Assembly: GCA_020736575.1 (NCBI GenBank)
Contig: JAGPYM010000150.1
Coordinates: forward strand, 1 to 15,647
Direction of reading: 5' to 3'
Source of the DNA: Thelonectria olida
Lineage: Eukaryota > Ascomycota > Sordariomycetes > Hypocreales > Nectriaceae
DNA length: 15,647 nucleotides
Part shown: in pieces, positions 8,345 through 15,647 of the stretch
Numbering within the stretch: the stretch's first letter is position 1
Layout: each line of letters opens with the position of its first letter
Position numbers and translations under genes: made by a program
Notes under the pieces: generated by a model
The model's database searches: none
Told to the model about the DNA's origin: nothing
What the model saw: the letters and a program-made list of their open reading frames with translations, nothing else

Positions 8345-11300
8345 GATGTTCCGGTGGTTCCCATGTATTTTCCTTTTGGTCGTAGCCTTTCCATTTGACG
8401 AGGTACTTGATTTGTCCGTCTTCCTTCGTGATGTCGAGGATTCGTTCTGCTTCGTACTCGTCAAGGTCTTCGACTTCGGTTTCTGTGTCGTCGTTCGTTC
8501 TGACCATGATTGTCCCTTCTGTTGACTCGAGTAAGGAAATGTGAAAGATTGGATGGAGCTTGACCTTCGGTGGTAAGTCCAGTTTGTAGTTGTTTTCCGA
8601 GATTTTTTCCAAAATTTTGTAGGGTCCAATGTATTTGTAGTCGAGTTTTTTGTTTGGTCTTTTCGTGTTGATGTTTCTTGTGGCGAGGAGCACCATGTCT
8701 CCCTCCGAGAAGGTTGGTCCCTTCAACCTTTTCTGGTCGTAGTATTTTTTGTGCATTTTCTGAACAAAAGAAAGTTCTGTGCGCATTTCTTCATGCAAGT
8801 TCTTGAGTTGATCTGACGCAAGGATAGCTGCCGGTGCAAGTGGTCCGTTCCTTGAATCTCTGTAGGCGTCGGGGGTGAATCCAAAGTTCGCGTAGCTCGG
8901 TGTGATCTTGGTACTTTCGTTGGTTGCTGTGTTGTATGCCAGTTGTGCCGTTGGCAACTTCTCAACCCAATCGTTCTGGATATGGTTGATGTAGCAACGA
9001 AGGTAGGTCTCCAAGACTTGATTCATTCGTTCGGTCTGTCCATCGACTTGCGGTCTCCAAGCGGTGGTCAACTTGTGGTTCAGTCCGATCCTTGCCATGA
9101 GGCATTGCCAAAAGTTCGAGAAAAAGGGTGGTCCTCTATCCGAGATGATCGTATTAGGTAGTCCGTGTGTGCTGACAATATTTCGTAAAAAGATGTAGGA
9201 AAATTCTTCTGCGTCGGTTGCTTCTTGATATGGAATGAAATAAGAAAATTTTGTGAGTCTGTCGACAATGACTAGAATGCTGTCGTAGGCCGTGCTCGTA
9301 GCAGGGTCTAACGATAGGGGTAATTTCGTAATGAAGTCCATAGTGATTGAGTCCCATGGTCGTTCCGCGACCGGTATGGGTTGTAGTTCTCCGTATGGCT
9401 TGTGTCGTCTTGCCTTCGTCTTACCGCAGATGAGGCACTGTTTGATGATTTTCTTGACTGTTTCTTTGACTCTAGGAAATGAAAATGTCGTCTTGACTCG
9501 TTCGAGGGTTTTGTTGATTCCTTGGTGTCCGTGGAGCGGGTGTTCATGGATTTCCCGTACGAGGTCCTCTCGTAGGTGTTCCGGTACTTGTTGTTTATCT
9601 GTTTTTTCGTCGCTCGGTAACTGTTCGTTGTATTCCAGGATTTGTTTGAGTAGTGGATTTCCCTGTTCCACTGTGTGTGTTGCTGCGAGGGTGTTGCTGA
9701 CAGGGGTTCTTCCTATCATCCTCGGGGTGAGGCCTTCGTTCTTCAGGCACTGATCGCAGTGGAGGTAGTTGTTTGGTCCAGCTCCTTCCCACCAGAAATT
9801 CTCGTTGAAGAAGTTCCAGAATTGTAGGTCGTCCCATTTCTTGTGGTGCTTGATGGTTTGATGACAGTGTTCGATGAATTCGTTTCGTATTTTCCGGGGT
9901 AGGTAGATTGTTCCTTGATAGGTGATCATTCCTAACACCGAGTTGACCCAGTCTGCTCGTCCGATGATGAGTTGTCTGAGCTCGTCTCTGGTGATTGATT
10001 GTCGGATGCTTTCCTTCCATTGTTCTGTCAAACATTCAGGGATGCGTTGAGCGGTGGTGGCTGCGATGTATTTTTGTTTGAGGTGTCCTTCGGGCGTGAA
10101 AGCCAGTAGTTGTTCTTTCGTCTTGACCTTGCCTGTGTCGAAGTCAGGTCGTCGGCTGATGGCGTCGGCTCTGCCATTCTCCGATCCTTTCTTGTGCTTG
10201 ATGATGTAGTCAAATTCTGATAGGTATTCGGCGTATCTGAGTTGTCGTCCGCTGAGTTGTTGCGTGGTAGCGAAGTGGGAGATGTTCTTGTGGTCTGTGT
10301 AGACCGTGACCTGGTGGTGGCTTCCTAGTAGATATTGTCGAAACTCCTTGAAAGCTTGGACTATCGCGAGAAATTCTTTGTCGTAGATGGGGTAGTTGAG
10401 TTCTGCTCCGTGCAACTTGTGGGAGTAGAATGCAATTGGGTGCAACTTTCCATCGTCGTCGCGTTGTCCGATCTGGGCTCCTAGGGCGAAGTCTGAGGAG
10501 TCCGTTTCTAGTTCGATAGGTCGTGTAGGGTCAAACATCTTGAGTACTGGTTCGCTAAGGATGAGATCCTTGATTTTGTCGAAGGCTTCCTGGATGTTGG
10601 GTTTCCAGATGAATGGTCGGTCCTTCTTTGTTAACTCAGTGAGGGGTGCGGCTAGTTTCCCAAAATCTTTGAGGAACTTGCGGTAGTAGTTTGCGAATCC
10701 TAGGAAGGCTTGTACTTCCTTGACTGACTCTGGTTTCTTCCAGTCTTTGACTGCTGAAAGTTTCTTTGGGTCCATTCGTATCTCGTTGTGGGAGATAATG
10801 TGTCCCAGAAATTCCACTTCCGATGCGTGGAAATGACTTTTCTCCGGTTCAACTAGCAGTTTGGCGTCTTCGAGAGCTTGCAGTACCTTGTGGACGTGTT
10901 CCGTGTGTTCTTCTTCCGTCCTGGAGAAGATGAGGATATCGTCGAGGTAGCATACCACGAATACGTCTAGGTATTCTCGTAACACGTTGTTAATCATTCG
11001 TTGGAATGTTGCTGGTGCATTGGTGAGACCAAAAGGCATAACAAGATATTCGTATAGCCCGAATTTCGTTCTGAAAGCGGTTTTCCATTCGTGTCCTTCT
11101 TTGATGCGGATGAGGTTGTAGGCTCCCTTCAGATCTAACGCGGTGAAGTACTTCATCCCGTGGAGTCGGTCCTTCAGTTCGTTGATCAAAGGCAAGGGTG
11201 TTCTGTCCTTGATGGTAATGTCGTTGAGCCTTCGGTAATCCACAACAAGTCGGAGCTTTCCGTTCTTTTTGGGAACGAACATGACTGGATAGCCTGCTTC

Positions 11301-12254
11301 TGACTTGGAAATCCTGATATATCCTTTCCTTAACATTTCTTCGAGGTAGTTCTTGAGCTCGTGCAGCTGTGCTTCGTTGAGGTTGTAGATGGGGTGGAAC
11401 GTGGTCGATGTTCCGTCTTTGAGCCAAATCTCGTGATCCCATTGAGAATGCTCTGGTAGTCCTGTTTCCAGTTCTTCGGCAAACAGTTTCTTGTATACTC
11501 TGTACTGTGCTGGTACGTTCTTGAGTCTGTCGTCAGATGATTCCTTCTGTTCTTTGAGGTCTTCGTTCATCTGTGCAAATGTCTTCTTGAGGAATGCGAT
11601 TGTTCGTCGTGTTTGTTGCGCTTGCCCTTTCTTGTGTTTGTGTCGTGTTCCTTTTGGAGGTCGTGCTTTCTCCGTAGGTTGAGGAGTGTCTTCGTTGTTG
11701 CTCCGCCGTACTTCTTCGTCCTCTTCGATAGAAGTTTGAGATCTCGTGTCGTCTGAATCGTTGTCCGTATCGTTGGCTGCATCACTTCGAAAAGCTTGCA
11801 CCTGGCCAGTACGCCAACTGATAAGGGGGTCATATCGGTAAAGCCATGGGTAACCTAGGAGTAGGTCGTATCCTTGGAGAGGTATGATGTCGAGGTCAAC
11901 TCCTTGATTCTTTCCTTCGATGAACACTTTGAGGTGATCAACCTCGCGGGTAACTTGTCCATTTTCGTACTCGAATGGTTTTCCTTCTACATCAGATATC
12001 CCGTAGGGTATGTCCTTGTCCTTCCATGGTAGCTTGAGATGATTGACCACTCGTGGATCAACTCCATTCATCTCTGCTCCGCTGTCTACCAACGCGGTAA
12101 ACCATTGTCCCTTGATTCGTACTTGCAGCATCATCCGTCGTCGTGGTGATGTATCGTTGGGTCTTTGCGTTGCGCATAGAGCTCTCCTTGGAGGTTCTGC
12201 AAATTCCTCCTGCTCTTGCCGGTCCTGTGGCTCTGTTACAGGCGGCGTTTGTCG
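8271..12254 (-). CDS. pol: Pol polyprotein (PR-RT-RNaseH-IN-chromodomain), expressed as Gag-Pol by -1 frameshift
   Basis: About 1327 residues downstream of the frameshift; the frame is also open back to 12641 but that part overlaps gag. Protease: LVDSGAEMNG (DSGA codons 12075-12086). Reverse transcriptase (about 10780-11330): RLVVDYRRLN, FTALDLKGAYN and the catalytic YLDD (10938-10949). RNase H (about 10130-10520): TDSSD, YDKEFLA, YTDHKN, RADAISR. Integrase: two HHCC-like modules (9747-9902 and 9426-9587), then core residues D (9336-9338, MDFI), D (9138-9140, SDRG) and E (9030-9032, QTERMNQ). A GPY/F-like module (YIGPYKILEKI) lies at about 8600-8640. The chromodomain (about 8310-8463) carries YEAERILD, YLVKWKGY and TWEPPEHL, which in chromoviruses steers integration to marked chromatin. 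No stop or frameshift interrupts the frame and all catalytic residues are present. Its 3' end overlaps the antisense gene by 74 bp. Confidence 0.96.
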   Translation of the reverse strand, partial: RQTPPVTEPQDRQEQEEFAEPPRRALCATQRPNDTSPRRRMMLQVRIKGQWFTALVDSGAEMNGVDPRVVNHLKLPWKDKDIPYGISDVEGKPFEYENGQVTREVDHLKVFIEGKNQGVDLDIIPLQGYDLLLGYPWLYRYDPLISWRTGQVQAFRSDAANDTDNDSDDTRSQTSIEEDEEVRRSNNEDTPQPTEKARPPKGTRHKHKKGQAQQTRRTIAFLKKTFAQMNEDLKEQKESSDDRLKNVPAQYRVYKKLFAEELETGLPEHSQWDHEIWLKDGTSTTFHPIYNLNEAQLHELKNYLEEMLRKGYIRISKSEAGYPVMFVPKKNGKLRLVVDYRRLNDITIKDRTPLPLINELKDRLHGMKYFTALDLKGAYNLIRIKEGHEWKTAFRTKFGLYEYLVMPFGLTNAPATFQRMINNVLREYLDVFVVCYLDDILIFSRTEEEHTEHVHKVLQALEDAKLLVEPEKSHFHASEVEFLGHIISHNEIRMDPKKLSAVKDWKKPESVKEVQAFLGFANYYRKFLKDFGKLAAPLTELTKKDRPFIWKPNIQEAFDKIKDLILSEPVLKMFDPTRPIELETDSSDFALGAQIGQRDDDGKLHPIAFYSHKLHGAELNYPIYDKEFLAIVQAFKEFRQYLLGSHHQVTVYTDHKNISHFATTQQLSGRQLRYAEYLSEFDYIIKHKKGSENGRADAISRRPDFDTGKVKTKEQLLAFTPEGHLKQKYIAATTAQRIPECLTEQWKESIRQSITRDELRQLIIGRADWVNSVLGMITYQGTIYLPRKIRNEFIEHCHQTIKHHKKWDDLQFWNFFNENFWWEGAGPNNYLHCDQCLKNEGLTPRMIGRTPVSNTLAATHTVEQGNPLLKQILEYNEQLPSDEKTDKQQVPEHLREDLVREIHEHPLHGHQGINKTLERVKTTFSFPRVKETVKKIIKQCLICGKTKARRHKPYGELQPIPVAERPWDSITMDFITKLPLSLDPATSTAYDSILVIVDRLTKFSYFIPYQEATDAEEFSYIFLRNIVSTHGLPNTIISDRGPPFFSNFWQCLMARIGLNHKLTTAWRPQVDGQTERMNQVLETYLRCYINHIQNDWVEKLPTAQLAYNTATNESTKITPSYANFGFTPDAYRDSRNGPLAPAAILASDQLKNLHEEMRTELSFVQKMHKKYYDQKRLKGPTFSEGDMVLLATRNINTKRPNKKLDYKYIGPYKILEKISENNYKLDLPPKVKLHPIFHISLLESTEGTIMVRTNDDTETEVEDLDEYEAERILDITKEDGQIKYLVKWKGYDQKENTWEPPEHLNHAQRLLKNFHQQRQDQAKDQAR

Positions 12255-12260
12255 TTTTTT
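12218..12260 (-). promoter_or_regulatory. -1 programmed ribosomal frameshift signal (gag to pol)
   Basis: Element-strand heptamer A AAA AAC (12260 to 12254), in phase with gag (codons TCA AAA AAC). A 7-nt spacer GACAAAC follows. Then comes a stem GCCGCCTGT (12246-12238) pairing with ACAGG (12228-12224) and CGGC (12221-12218) across a 2-nt bulge, 9 bp in total with a 9-nt loop. The gag stop (12238-12236) falls at the stem/loop border. pol is in the -1 frame relative to gag, exactly as this site requires. Confidence 0.88.
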
Positions 12261-14932
12261 GACTTCTGGTGCACTTCCTTGACCCAGTCTTCCACCGTGT
12301 CGTTCTTCTTGGGTGGTACGTTGTAGGGTCGTGTGTATCGTGCTGGATGCTTCCTGTGCCAATCCGCTATCTTGGCTCGTTCGTGTACGAGGCACTCGGG
12401 GTGCAAGCATCTGACTTCGTCGTACGTTCCGTCCAGGCATTTCTTGGGGAGTGCGTGTGTGTACTCCGCTAGGATGGCAACGTTCAGATGGTGTAGCCAG
12501 GTCACAGTCCTTCGTGACGCTAGGTCGGTGGCTTGATACCATCGTCCAATTGGGTACGGTCCCAATCGTAGTGGGTAACAGTCGTTCTTGACTTTGTCGT
12601 TCAGGTGGTGTGTGCAATCGTGGTAGTAGCAAGATACCCATGAGATCACATGGTGATCCTGGTGCATTGTGCTGAGGATGGGTGCGTCGTCTTCGTGCGA
12701 CTGATGAAGTTCATGTTTTCCGGATTGCATTGCTTGTCGTGTCACACCGTGGACATAGAGTTCTTCGGCATCGATTCTCTGTCCTCGTCTGATCTGTTCA
12801 TGAATTGGGTGGACTCGTCTTGTCTCTCCTTCTTCTGCGATGTCTTCCGATTCCTCGTCGGGTGTTTCGTAGATGACCGGTTCTCCGGTTCGTGGTTGTC
12901 TGGTTGACTGCGCGTTGTCGAGCGAGTCAGGAAACACATGCCATGTGTTGACTGGTAGTCCCAATTCTCGGGCCCTGTCCAAGTCTGACAGTGTTAAAAA
13001 GGGTTGCGGGATGTCGTCCTTGCTTTGAGTTGCGAGTTCTCGTTTCACGAGGTTGATAAGTTCGGCGTCGGCTGGACTTAGGTCGAGATCGTCAGGTTTG
13101 TTGACTTGTTGACGTTTCGGCTGTAGGTTCCTAGCCTTGGTGTATCGTTTTTCCTCTTCGTTGTAGACGATGTCGCTTCCTTCCGGGCTTGCTGCCTTAC
13201 TCCTGCGGACCATTGCGAGAATCTTTGTGTTGTTCTGACCAATGTGTCCGGTCTTTCGTGGTTCGGGGACTGGTCTCCATGTGGCGTACTTGGCGATACT
13301 TTGTTTGCGTAGGTTGGATCGGGCGTCCAGTTGAATCGTTGTGTCAGCGTCGTCGTGCTCGGCTTCCTCCCGTTCCTTGTACAGACTCCGTGATGCCAAT
13401 AGTACGGTGTCATTGGGGATTCCTCCGTTGTCGTAACCACTTCGTGCCATTGCGAGGGTTTTCTTTGGGATGTCCTGGTTGGGTGCGTCATCCTTGGGTG
13501 TGTTAATTGGTACCTTCACCCATTCCTTGTCCTCGCGAATCTGGCAATTTCCTGGACAGGTTTCGTCGTATGCAGTGAGTCGCATCTTCTGTCCTTCCTT
13601 TCGCTGAAGCTTGCGGGGATAATATCCGTTGTCTTTGCCGTTCCTGTGGGTGTGGCAGTTGTCGTCGTAGCACGCCGTCCAGTGCATCAGGGCATGCTCC
13701 TGGGGTTCAAGGTACTCGTTGATCTTGCCATCAATGCACACGTAGCAGTTTTTGTTTGTGCACGTTGCTTGATGCTGTAGGGCGTACTTGCGTCGTTTGT
13801 CGTGATCCACTGGGTCGGTCGTGACCATGGTGGTTGCTGCCAGCGTTCTGGTAGCCGTTCTGACTGCCATTTGTGGTTCGTCCTGTCGGTTAGTGTTGTT
13901 CAAGCGTCGCTTACCTTCTGGGACAGGTTTGAACTTCTGGTTGGTTTTGTTGGGGTTTCGACACTTGCTTTCGAAATGTCCCTTCTTTCCACAGTTCCAA
14001 CAAGTGACTTGCGAATAGTCTCGTTGAGTGGCTCCGAGCTCCATGGGTCCTGAGTTCGTGCCGTAGGAGGTGTTGCCTTGACGGGCTCTTCCTTTTCCCT
14101 TGTTGTTGTTTGCTTGATACCGGTTAGGGTAGTAAGGGTCGTAAGAGGTGTTTCGTCCCGTGCGGCGTTCTCGGGCCTTCTCTCTTCTGCGTTCGTACTG
14201 TCTTTCGTCGATCTTGACGGCCATGGTGATGAACTCCGTGAGGGTCTCGGGGCGTTCCGCCTTGTAGATTTCGTCTTTGACTTCTTCTTTGAGTCCCTGA
14301 TAGTAGATTTCCATGAGTACATCATCATCCCATTCAAGTTTGGCTGCAACTTGTCGAAATGCAACGGAGTAACCGGCAGCAGACTTGAGTTGTTTGATCT
14401 GGTAGATGTCGGTGGCTGCTTGTCGTTCTTCGTTGACCATTCCGAATGTGTCTTTGAGTGCAGTTTCGAAATTGTCCCATTCCGAGAAGATGTTGACCGT
14501 GTCTTGGTCTCGACTGACGTCGTCGTCATGCTCGAGGTAGTCTCTCATGATAGGTTCGAACCAAGTGGCTGCGGTTCCCTCCATGCGACTGTAGGCGTAC
14601 ATGACCCTTCCTTCGGCCGAGGCAAGTCTGCGTGGGAACCATCGGAAGTAGGTTCCAAGTCGTGTAAGGAAAGGTACAACGTCTTTGGAGGTTCCGTTGA
14701 AGGGTTCCGGTTGAGGTGGTTTGACTGCTTCGCCGGGATCACGTCCTCCATCCTGTTGAATGGCCGGGGCTTGTTGTCCTTGACTCTGCACCTGAGTACG
14801 GAGTTGGTTGACCAAGTTCCGAAGTTGCTGGACTTCAGTGGCAACCTCCGCATTGCTAGGTGGAGTGTTGTAAGCCGGGGGTGAGTTGTTCAACGCAGGG
14901 TTGGGAGTGTTGGTAGGTCGACTTCCGGACAT
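12236..14932 (-). CDS. gag: Gag polyprotein, 898 aa, zinc knuckle plus long C-terminal Cys/His extension
   Basis: The start is the ATG at 14932 (MSGSRPTNTPN); the frame extends upstream to 14983 without an ATG. A coiled-coil-like stretch (about 28-50) precedes a Ty3/Gypsy capsid-type region (PFNGTSKDVVPFLTRLG, YAYSRMEGTAATWF, IYYQGLKEEVKDEIY). A basic stretch then leads to a CCHC zinc knuckle CWNCGKKGHFESKC (residues 311-324; 13961-14002) of nucleocapsid type, for genomic RNA binding. About 570 residues follow, which is unusual: many Gypsy Gags end near the knuckle. This part repeats C-x4-C-x2-[H/C] at C391, C421, C768 and C842, two copies with a following YYP/CYP-xx-L, plus two LAM-x-R segments (coding near 13440-13470 and 13206-13226). 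A capsid/nucleocapsid role is sure; the extension's role is unknown. Translation ends at TAA (12238-12236) unless ribosomes shift into pol at residue 893. Confidence 0.93.
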   Translation of the reverse strand: MSGSRPTNTPNPALNNSPPAYNTPPSNAEVATEVQQLRNLVNQLRTQVQSQGQQAPAIQQDGGRDPGEAVKPPQPEPFNGTSKDVVPFLTRLGTYFRWFPRRLASAEGRVMYAYSRMEGTAATWFEPIMRDYLEHDDDVSRDQDTVNIFSEWDNFETALKDTFGMVNEERQAATDIYQIKQLKSAAGYSVAFRQVAAKLEWDDDVLMEIYYQGLKEEVKDEIYKAERPETLTEFITMAVKIDERQYERRREKARERRTGRNTSYDPYYPNRYQANNNKGKGRARQGNTSYGTNSGPMELGATQRDYSQVTCWNCGKKGHFESKCRNPNKTNQKFKPVPEGKRRLNNTNRQDEPQMAVRTATRTLAATTMVTTDPVDHDKRRKYALQHQATCTNKNCYVCIDGKINEYLEPQEHALMHWTACYDDNCHTHRNGKDNGYYPRKLQRKEGQKMRLTAYDETCPGNCQIREDKEWVKVPINTPKDDAPNQDIPKKTLAMARSGYDNGGIPNDTVLLASRSLYKEREEAEHDDADTTIQLDARSNLRKQSIAKYATWRPVPEPRKTGHIGQNNTKILAMVRRSKAASPEGSDIVYNEEEKRYTKARNLQPKRQQVNKPDDLDLSPADAELINLVKRELATQSKDDIPQPFLTLSDLDRARELGLPVNTWHVFPDSLDNAQSTRQPRTGEPVIYETPDEESEDIAEEGETRRVHPIHEQIRRGQRIDAEELYVHGVTRQAMQSGKHELHQSHEDDAPILSTMHQDHHVISWVSCYYHDCTHHLNDKVKNDCYPLRLGPYPIGRWYQATDLASRRTVTWLHHLNVAILAEYTHALPKKCLDGTYDEVRCLHPECLVHERAKIADWHRKHPARYTRPYNVPPKKNDTVEDWVKEVHQKSKNDKRRL

Positions 14933-14995
14933 GGTTGCGGTAGTACGGTATTGCTCAGGGTAACGCGGTAACCTTCTGAACAAGAGCTTTCAACG
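14933..14995 (-). promoter_or_regulatory. Leader and primer-binding region between 5' LTR and gag
   Basis: Only 63 bases separate the LTR from the gag ATG. Directly after the LTR the element strand reads CGTTGAAAGCTCTTG. No TGG, the mark of a tRNA 3'-end primer site, is found there. TTGAAAGCT (14993 to 14985) is instead complementary to AGCTTTCAA within the LTR (15152 to 15144), about 47 nt after the TATA box, which suggests self-priming by the transcript's own 5' end. Confidence 0.5.
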
Positions 14996-15190
14996 TGTAA
15001 CGATCTGGTCAATTCCCAACGGATAAGACTAGAGGGTTCTAGGTTTATGTTGGCAGAGAGATCAGGGCGTTAAGGTCTGAGCAATGTAGTGGGTTGTTAC
15101 GTCTGGTAATGTGCTCAAAGTAGATGAGTGTAACCAAGTTGTATTGAAAGCTGAAGTAGCTGTATCTATCTAGTGTGCTAAATGAATGTG

Positions 15191-15198
15191 TTTATATA
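15191..15198 (-). promoter_or_regulatory. TATA box of the retrotransposon promoter
   Basis: The minus strand reads TATATAAA in the 5' LTR, preceded by a CCAAT box and the palindrome array and followed about 47 nt later by AGCTTTCAA, the candidate transcript 5' end. Confidence 0.65.
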
Positions 15199-15213
15199 CT
15201 AAGGGTGTTTTCC

Positions 15214-15302
15214 TTGGATCACGGTTGAGATCGTGAGCCTTCCCTTGGATCACGATTGAGAGGGTGATCCAGTTGTTTGGATCACGCTCTGGAAGGTGAT
15301 CC
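15214..15302. repeat. Three phased 26-bp imperfect palindromes in U3 (5' LTR copy)
   Basis: Units at 15214-15239, 15245-15270 and 15277-15302, the same as in the other LTR: TTGGATCACG at one end, GTGATCC or GTGAGCC at the other. Here they lie just upstream of the TATA box that should drive gag-pol. Confidence 0.8.
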
Positions 15303-15383
15303 TCCGATGATTGGGTGGTAAAAGTGGGGCAAGTTGGGGCTGATTTCTGGCACGTGATGGGGTGTTCGTTACGGACCGTGACA

Positions 15384-15388
15384 AGTAT
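15384..15388. repeat. Target-site duplication, right copy (AGTAT)
   Basis: Matches 7155-7159 exactly and sits immediately after the CA end of the LTR. Confidence 0.9.
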
Positions 15389-15647
15389 AAGTAAATATTA
15401 CCTTACTAATTAGTATTAAAAAAATAACCTTTTAAATAATTAAGCTATTATAATATTATAAAATAGCTAGACTAATAATAAAGAGGTTTTAAATAGTTAA
15501 AATATTTTAATTAGTTTATAATTAAATAATTAAATAATAACTATTATTTTTTAATTTTTAATAGGTATAAAAGTGACTATTTTATTAATTTTAAAAAAGA
15601 TTATAAAAAGAATAAAATTATTATATTTTATATATTGGCTTATTATT
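15389..15647. repeat. AT-rich, CpG-free tract, right flank of the retrotransposon
   Basis: No CpG and almost no G or C to the window end; no ORF or RNA gene. It is the continuation of the tract at 6310-7159 into which the element inserted. Confidence 0.75.

Larger units (their letters stand above)
7160..15383 (-). mobile_element. Complete Ty3/Gypsy chromovirus LTR retrotransposon (8224 bp)
   Basis: Two 388-bp direct repeats (7160-7547 and 14996-15383) with TG...CA ends, flanked by AGTAT duplications, enclose gag (14932 to 12236) and pol (12254 to 8271) on the minus strand. The domain order PR-RT-RNaseH-IN-chromodomain places it in the Ty3/Gypsy (Metaviridae) chromoviruses. All frames are open, the LTRs look identical base for base, and there is no AT bias like that of the flanks, so this is a young, potentially autonomous copy. 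It also holds a spliced gene on the opposite strand (7668-8344) between pol and the 3' LTR. Order along the element's own strand: 5' LTR, primer-binding region, gag, -1 frameshift site, pol, antisense gene, polypurine tract, 3' LTR. Confidence 0.97.
14996..15383 (-). repeat. 5' LTR of the retrotransposon (388 bp, promoter)
   Basis: It appears identical to the LTR at 7160-7547 when read side by side. In element orientation it runs: TGTCACGG end, CACGTG (15351-15356), CCAAT (15310-15314), the three palindromes (15302-15214), TATATAAA (15198-15191), the presumed transcription start, R/U5, and the closing CGTTACA. It should drive the genomic/gag-pol RNA. Confidence 0.95.

Noticed and set aside
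9292..9753. 153-aa plus-strand open frame opposite the integrase
   Set aside because: Fully antisense to conserved integrase codons with no motif of its own; taken as a shadow.
12254..12641. Independent pol start at the ATG at 12641
   Set aside because: The upstream 388 bases of the pol frame overlap gag and encode no recognisable domain, while a complete frameshift signal exists at 12254-12260.
14078..14884. 268-aa plus-strand open frame inside gag
   Set aside because: It lies wholly opposite the gag capsid and zinc-knuckle region, has no recognisable domain or splice signals, and its composition (V, F, L, S-rich) mirrors gag codons. Unlike the 7668-8344 gene it has no sequence of its own outside gag.
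14960..14995. Conventional tRNA primer-binding site after the 5' LTR
   Set aside because: No TGG within the first bases after the LTR and no recognised match to a tRNA 3' end; self-priming fits better.

Overview
The window looks like a piece of a filamentous ascomycete (Pezizomycotina) nuclear genome. The evidence is eukaryotic genes with 46-72 nt introns (GT...AG with CTAAC/TACTAA-like branch sites), fungal-type oxidoreductases, long CpG-free AT tracts of the kind left by repeat-induced point mutation (RIP), and a fungal chromovirus-type Ty3/Gypsy retrotransposon. The genus cannot be fixed from the sequence alone.

Left part (1-6309): four oxidoreductase genes. A medium-chain dehydrogenase/reductase (MDR) runs off the left edge on the minus strand (1-274). 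A three-exon short-chain dehydrogenase (SDR) reads divergently from it (909-2030), and their shared 634-bp promoter holds an unusual run of small inverted repeats. A second, two-exon SDR (2659-3484, minus) is tail-to-tail with the first. After a promoter and a CpG-free AT block (about 3831-4423), a three-exon MDR of the ToxD / trans-enoyl-reductase-like type follows (5114-6309, plus). No polyketide synthase, transporter or regulator is visible, so a secondary-metabolite cluster is only a possibility.

Right part (6310-15647): an AT-rich, CpG-free tract interrupted by one complete LTR retrotransposon (7160-15383, 8224 bp) read on the minus strand. Its two 388-bp LTRs appear identical, start TG and end CA, and are flanked by the 5-bp duplication AGTAT. 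It encodes a very long Gag (898 aa, zinc knuckle plus a C-terminal extension with a repeated Cys/His motif). Pol is joined to Gag through a textbook -1 frameshift site (A AAA AAC, 7-nt spacer, 9-bp stem-loop). Pol carries protease, reverse transcriptase, RNase H, integrase (with what looks like two tandem HHCC modules), a GPY/F-like module and a terminal chromodomain. All reading frames are open and the element is not RIP-mutated, so it inserted recently and may be active.

The most interesting item is a spliced gene on the opposite strand inside the element (7668-8344, plus), between the 3' LTR and the end of pol. It encodes a 207-aa protein with a six-cysteine Zn2Cys6-like cluster followed by a long coiled coil. 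It is not a shadow of pol: only its last 74 bp overlap pol, and the splice restores a coherent protein. The retrotransposon therefore seems to carry its own antisense accessory gene, perhaps driven from the 3' LTR, whose U3 holds three phased 26-bp imperfect palindromes.
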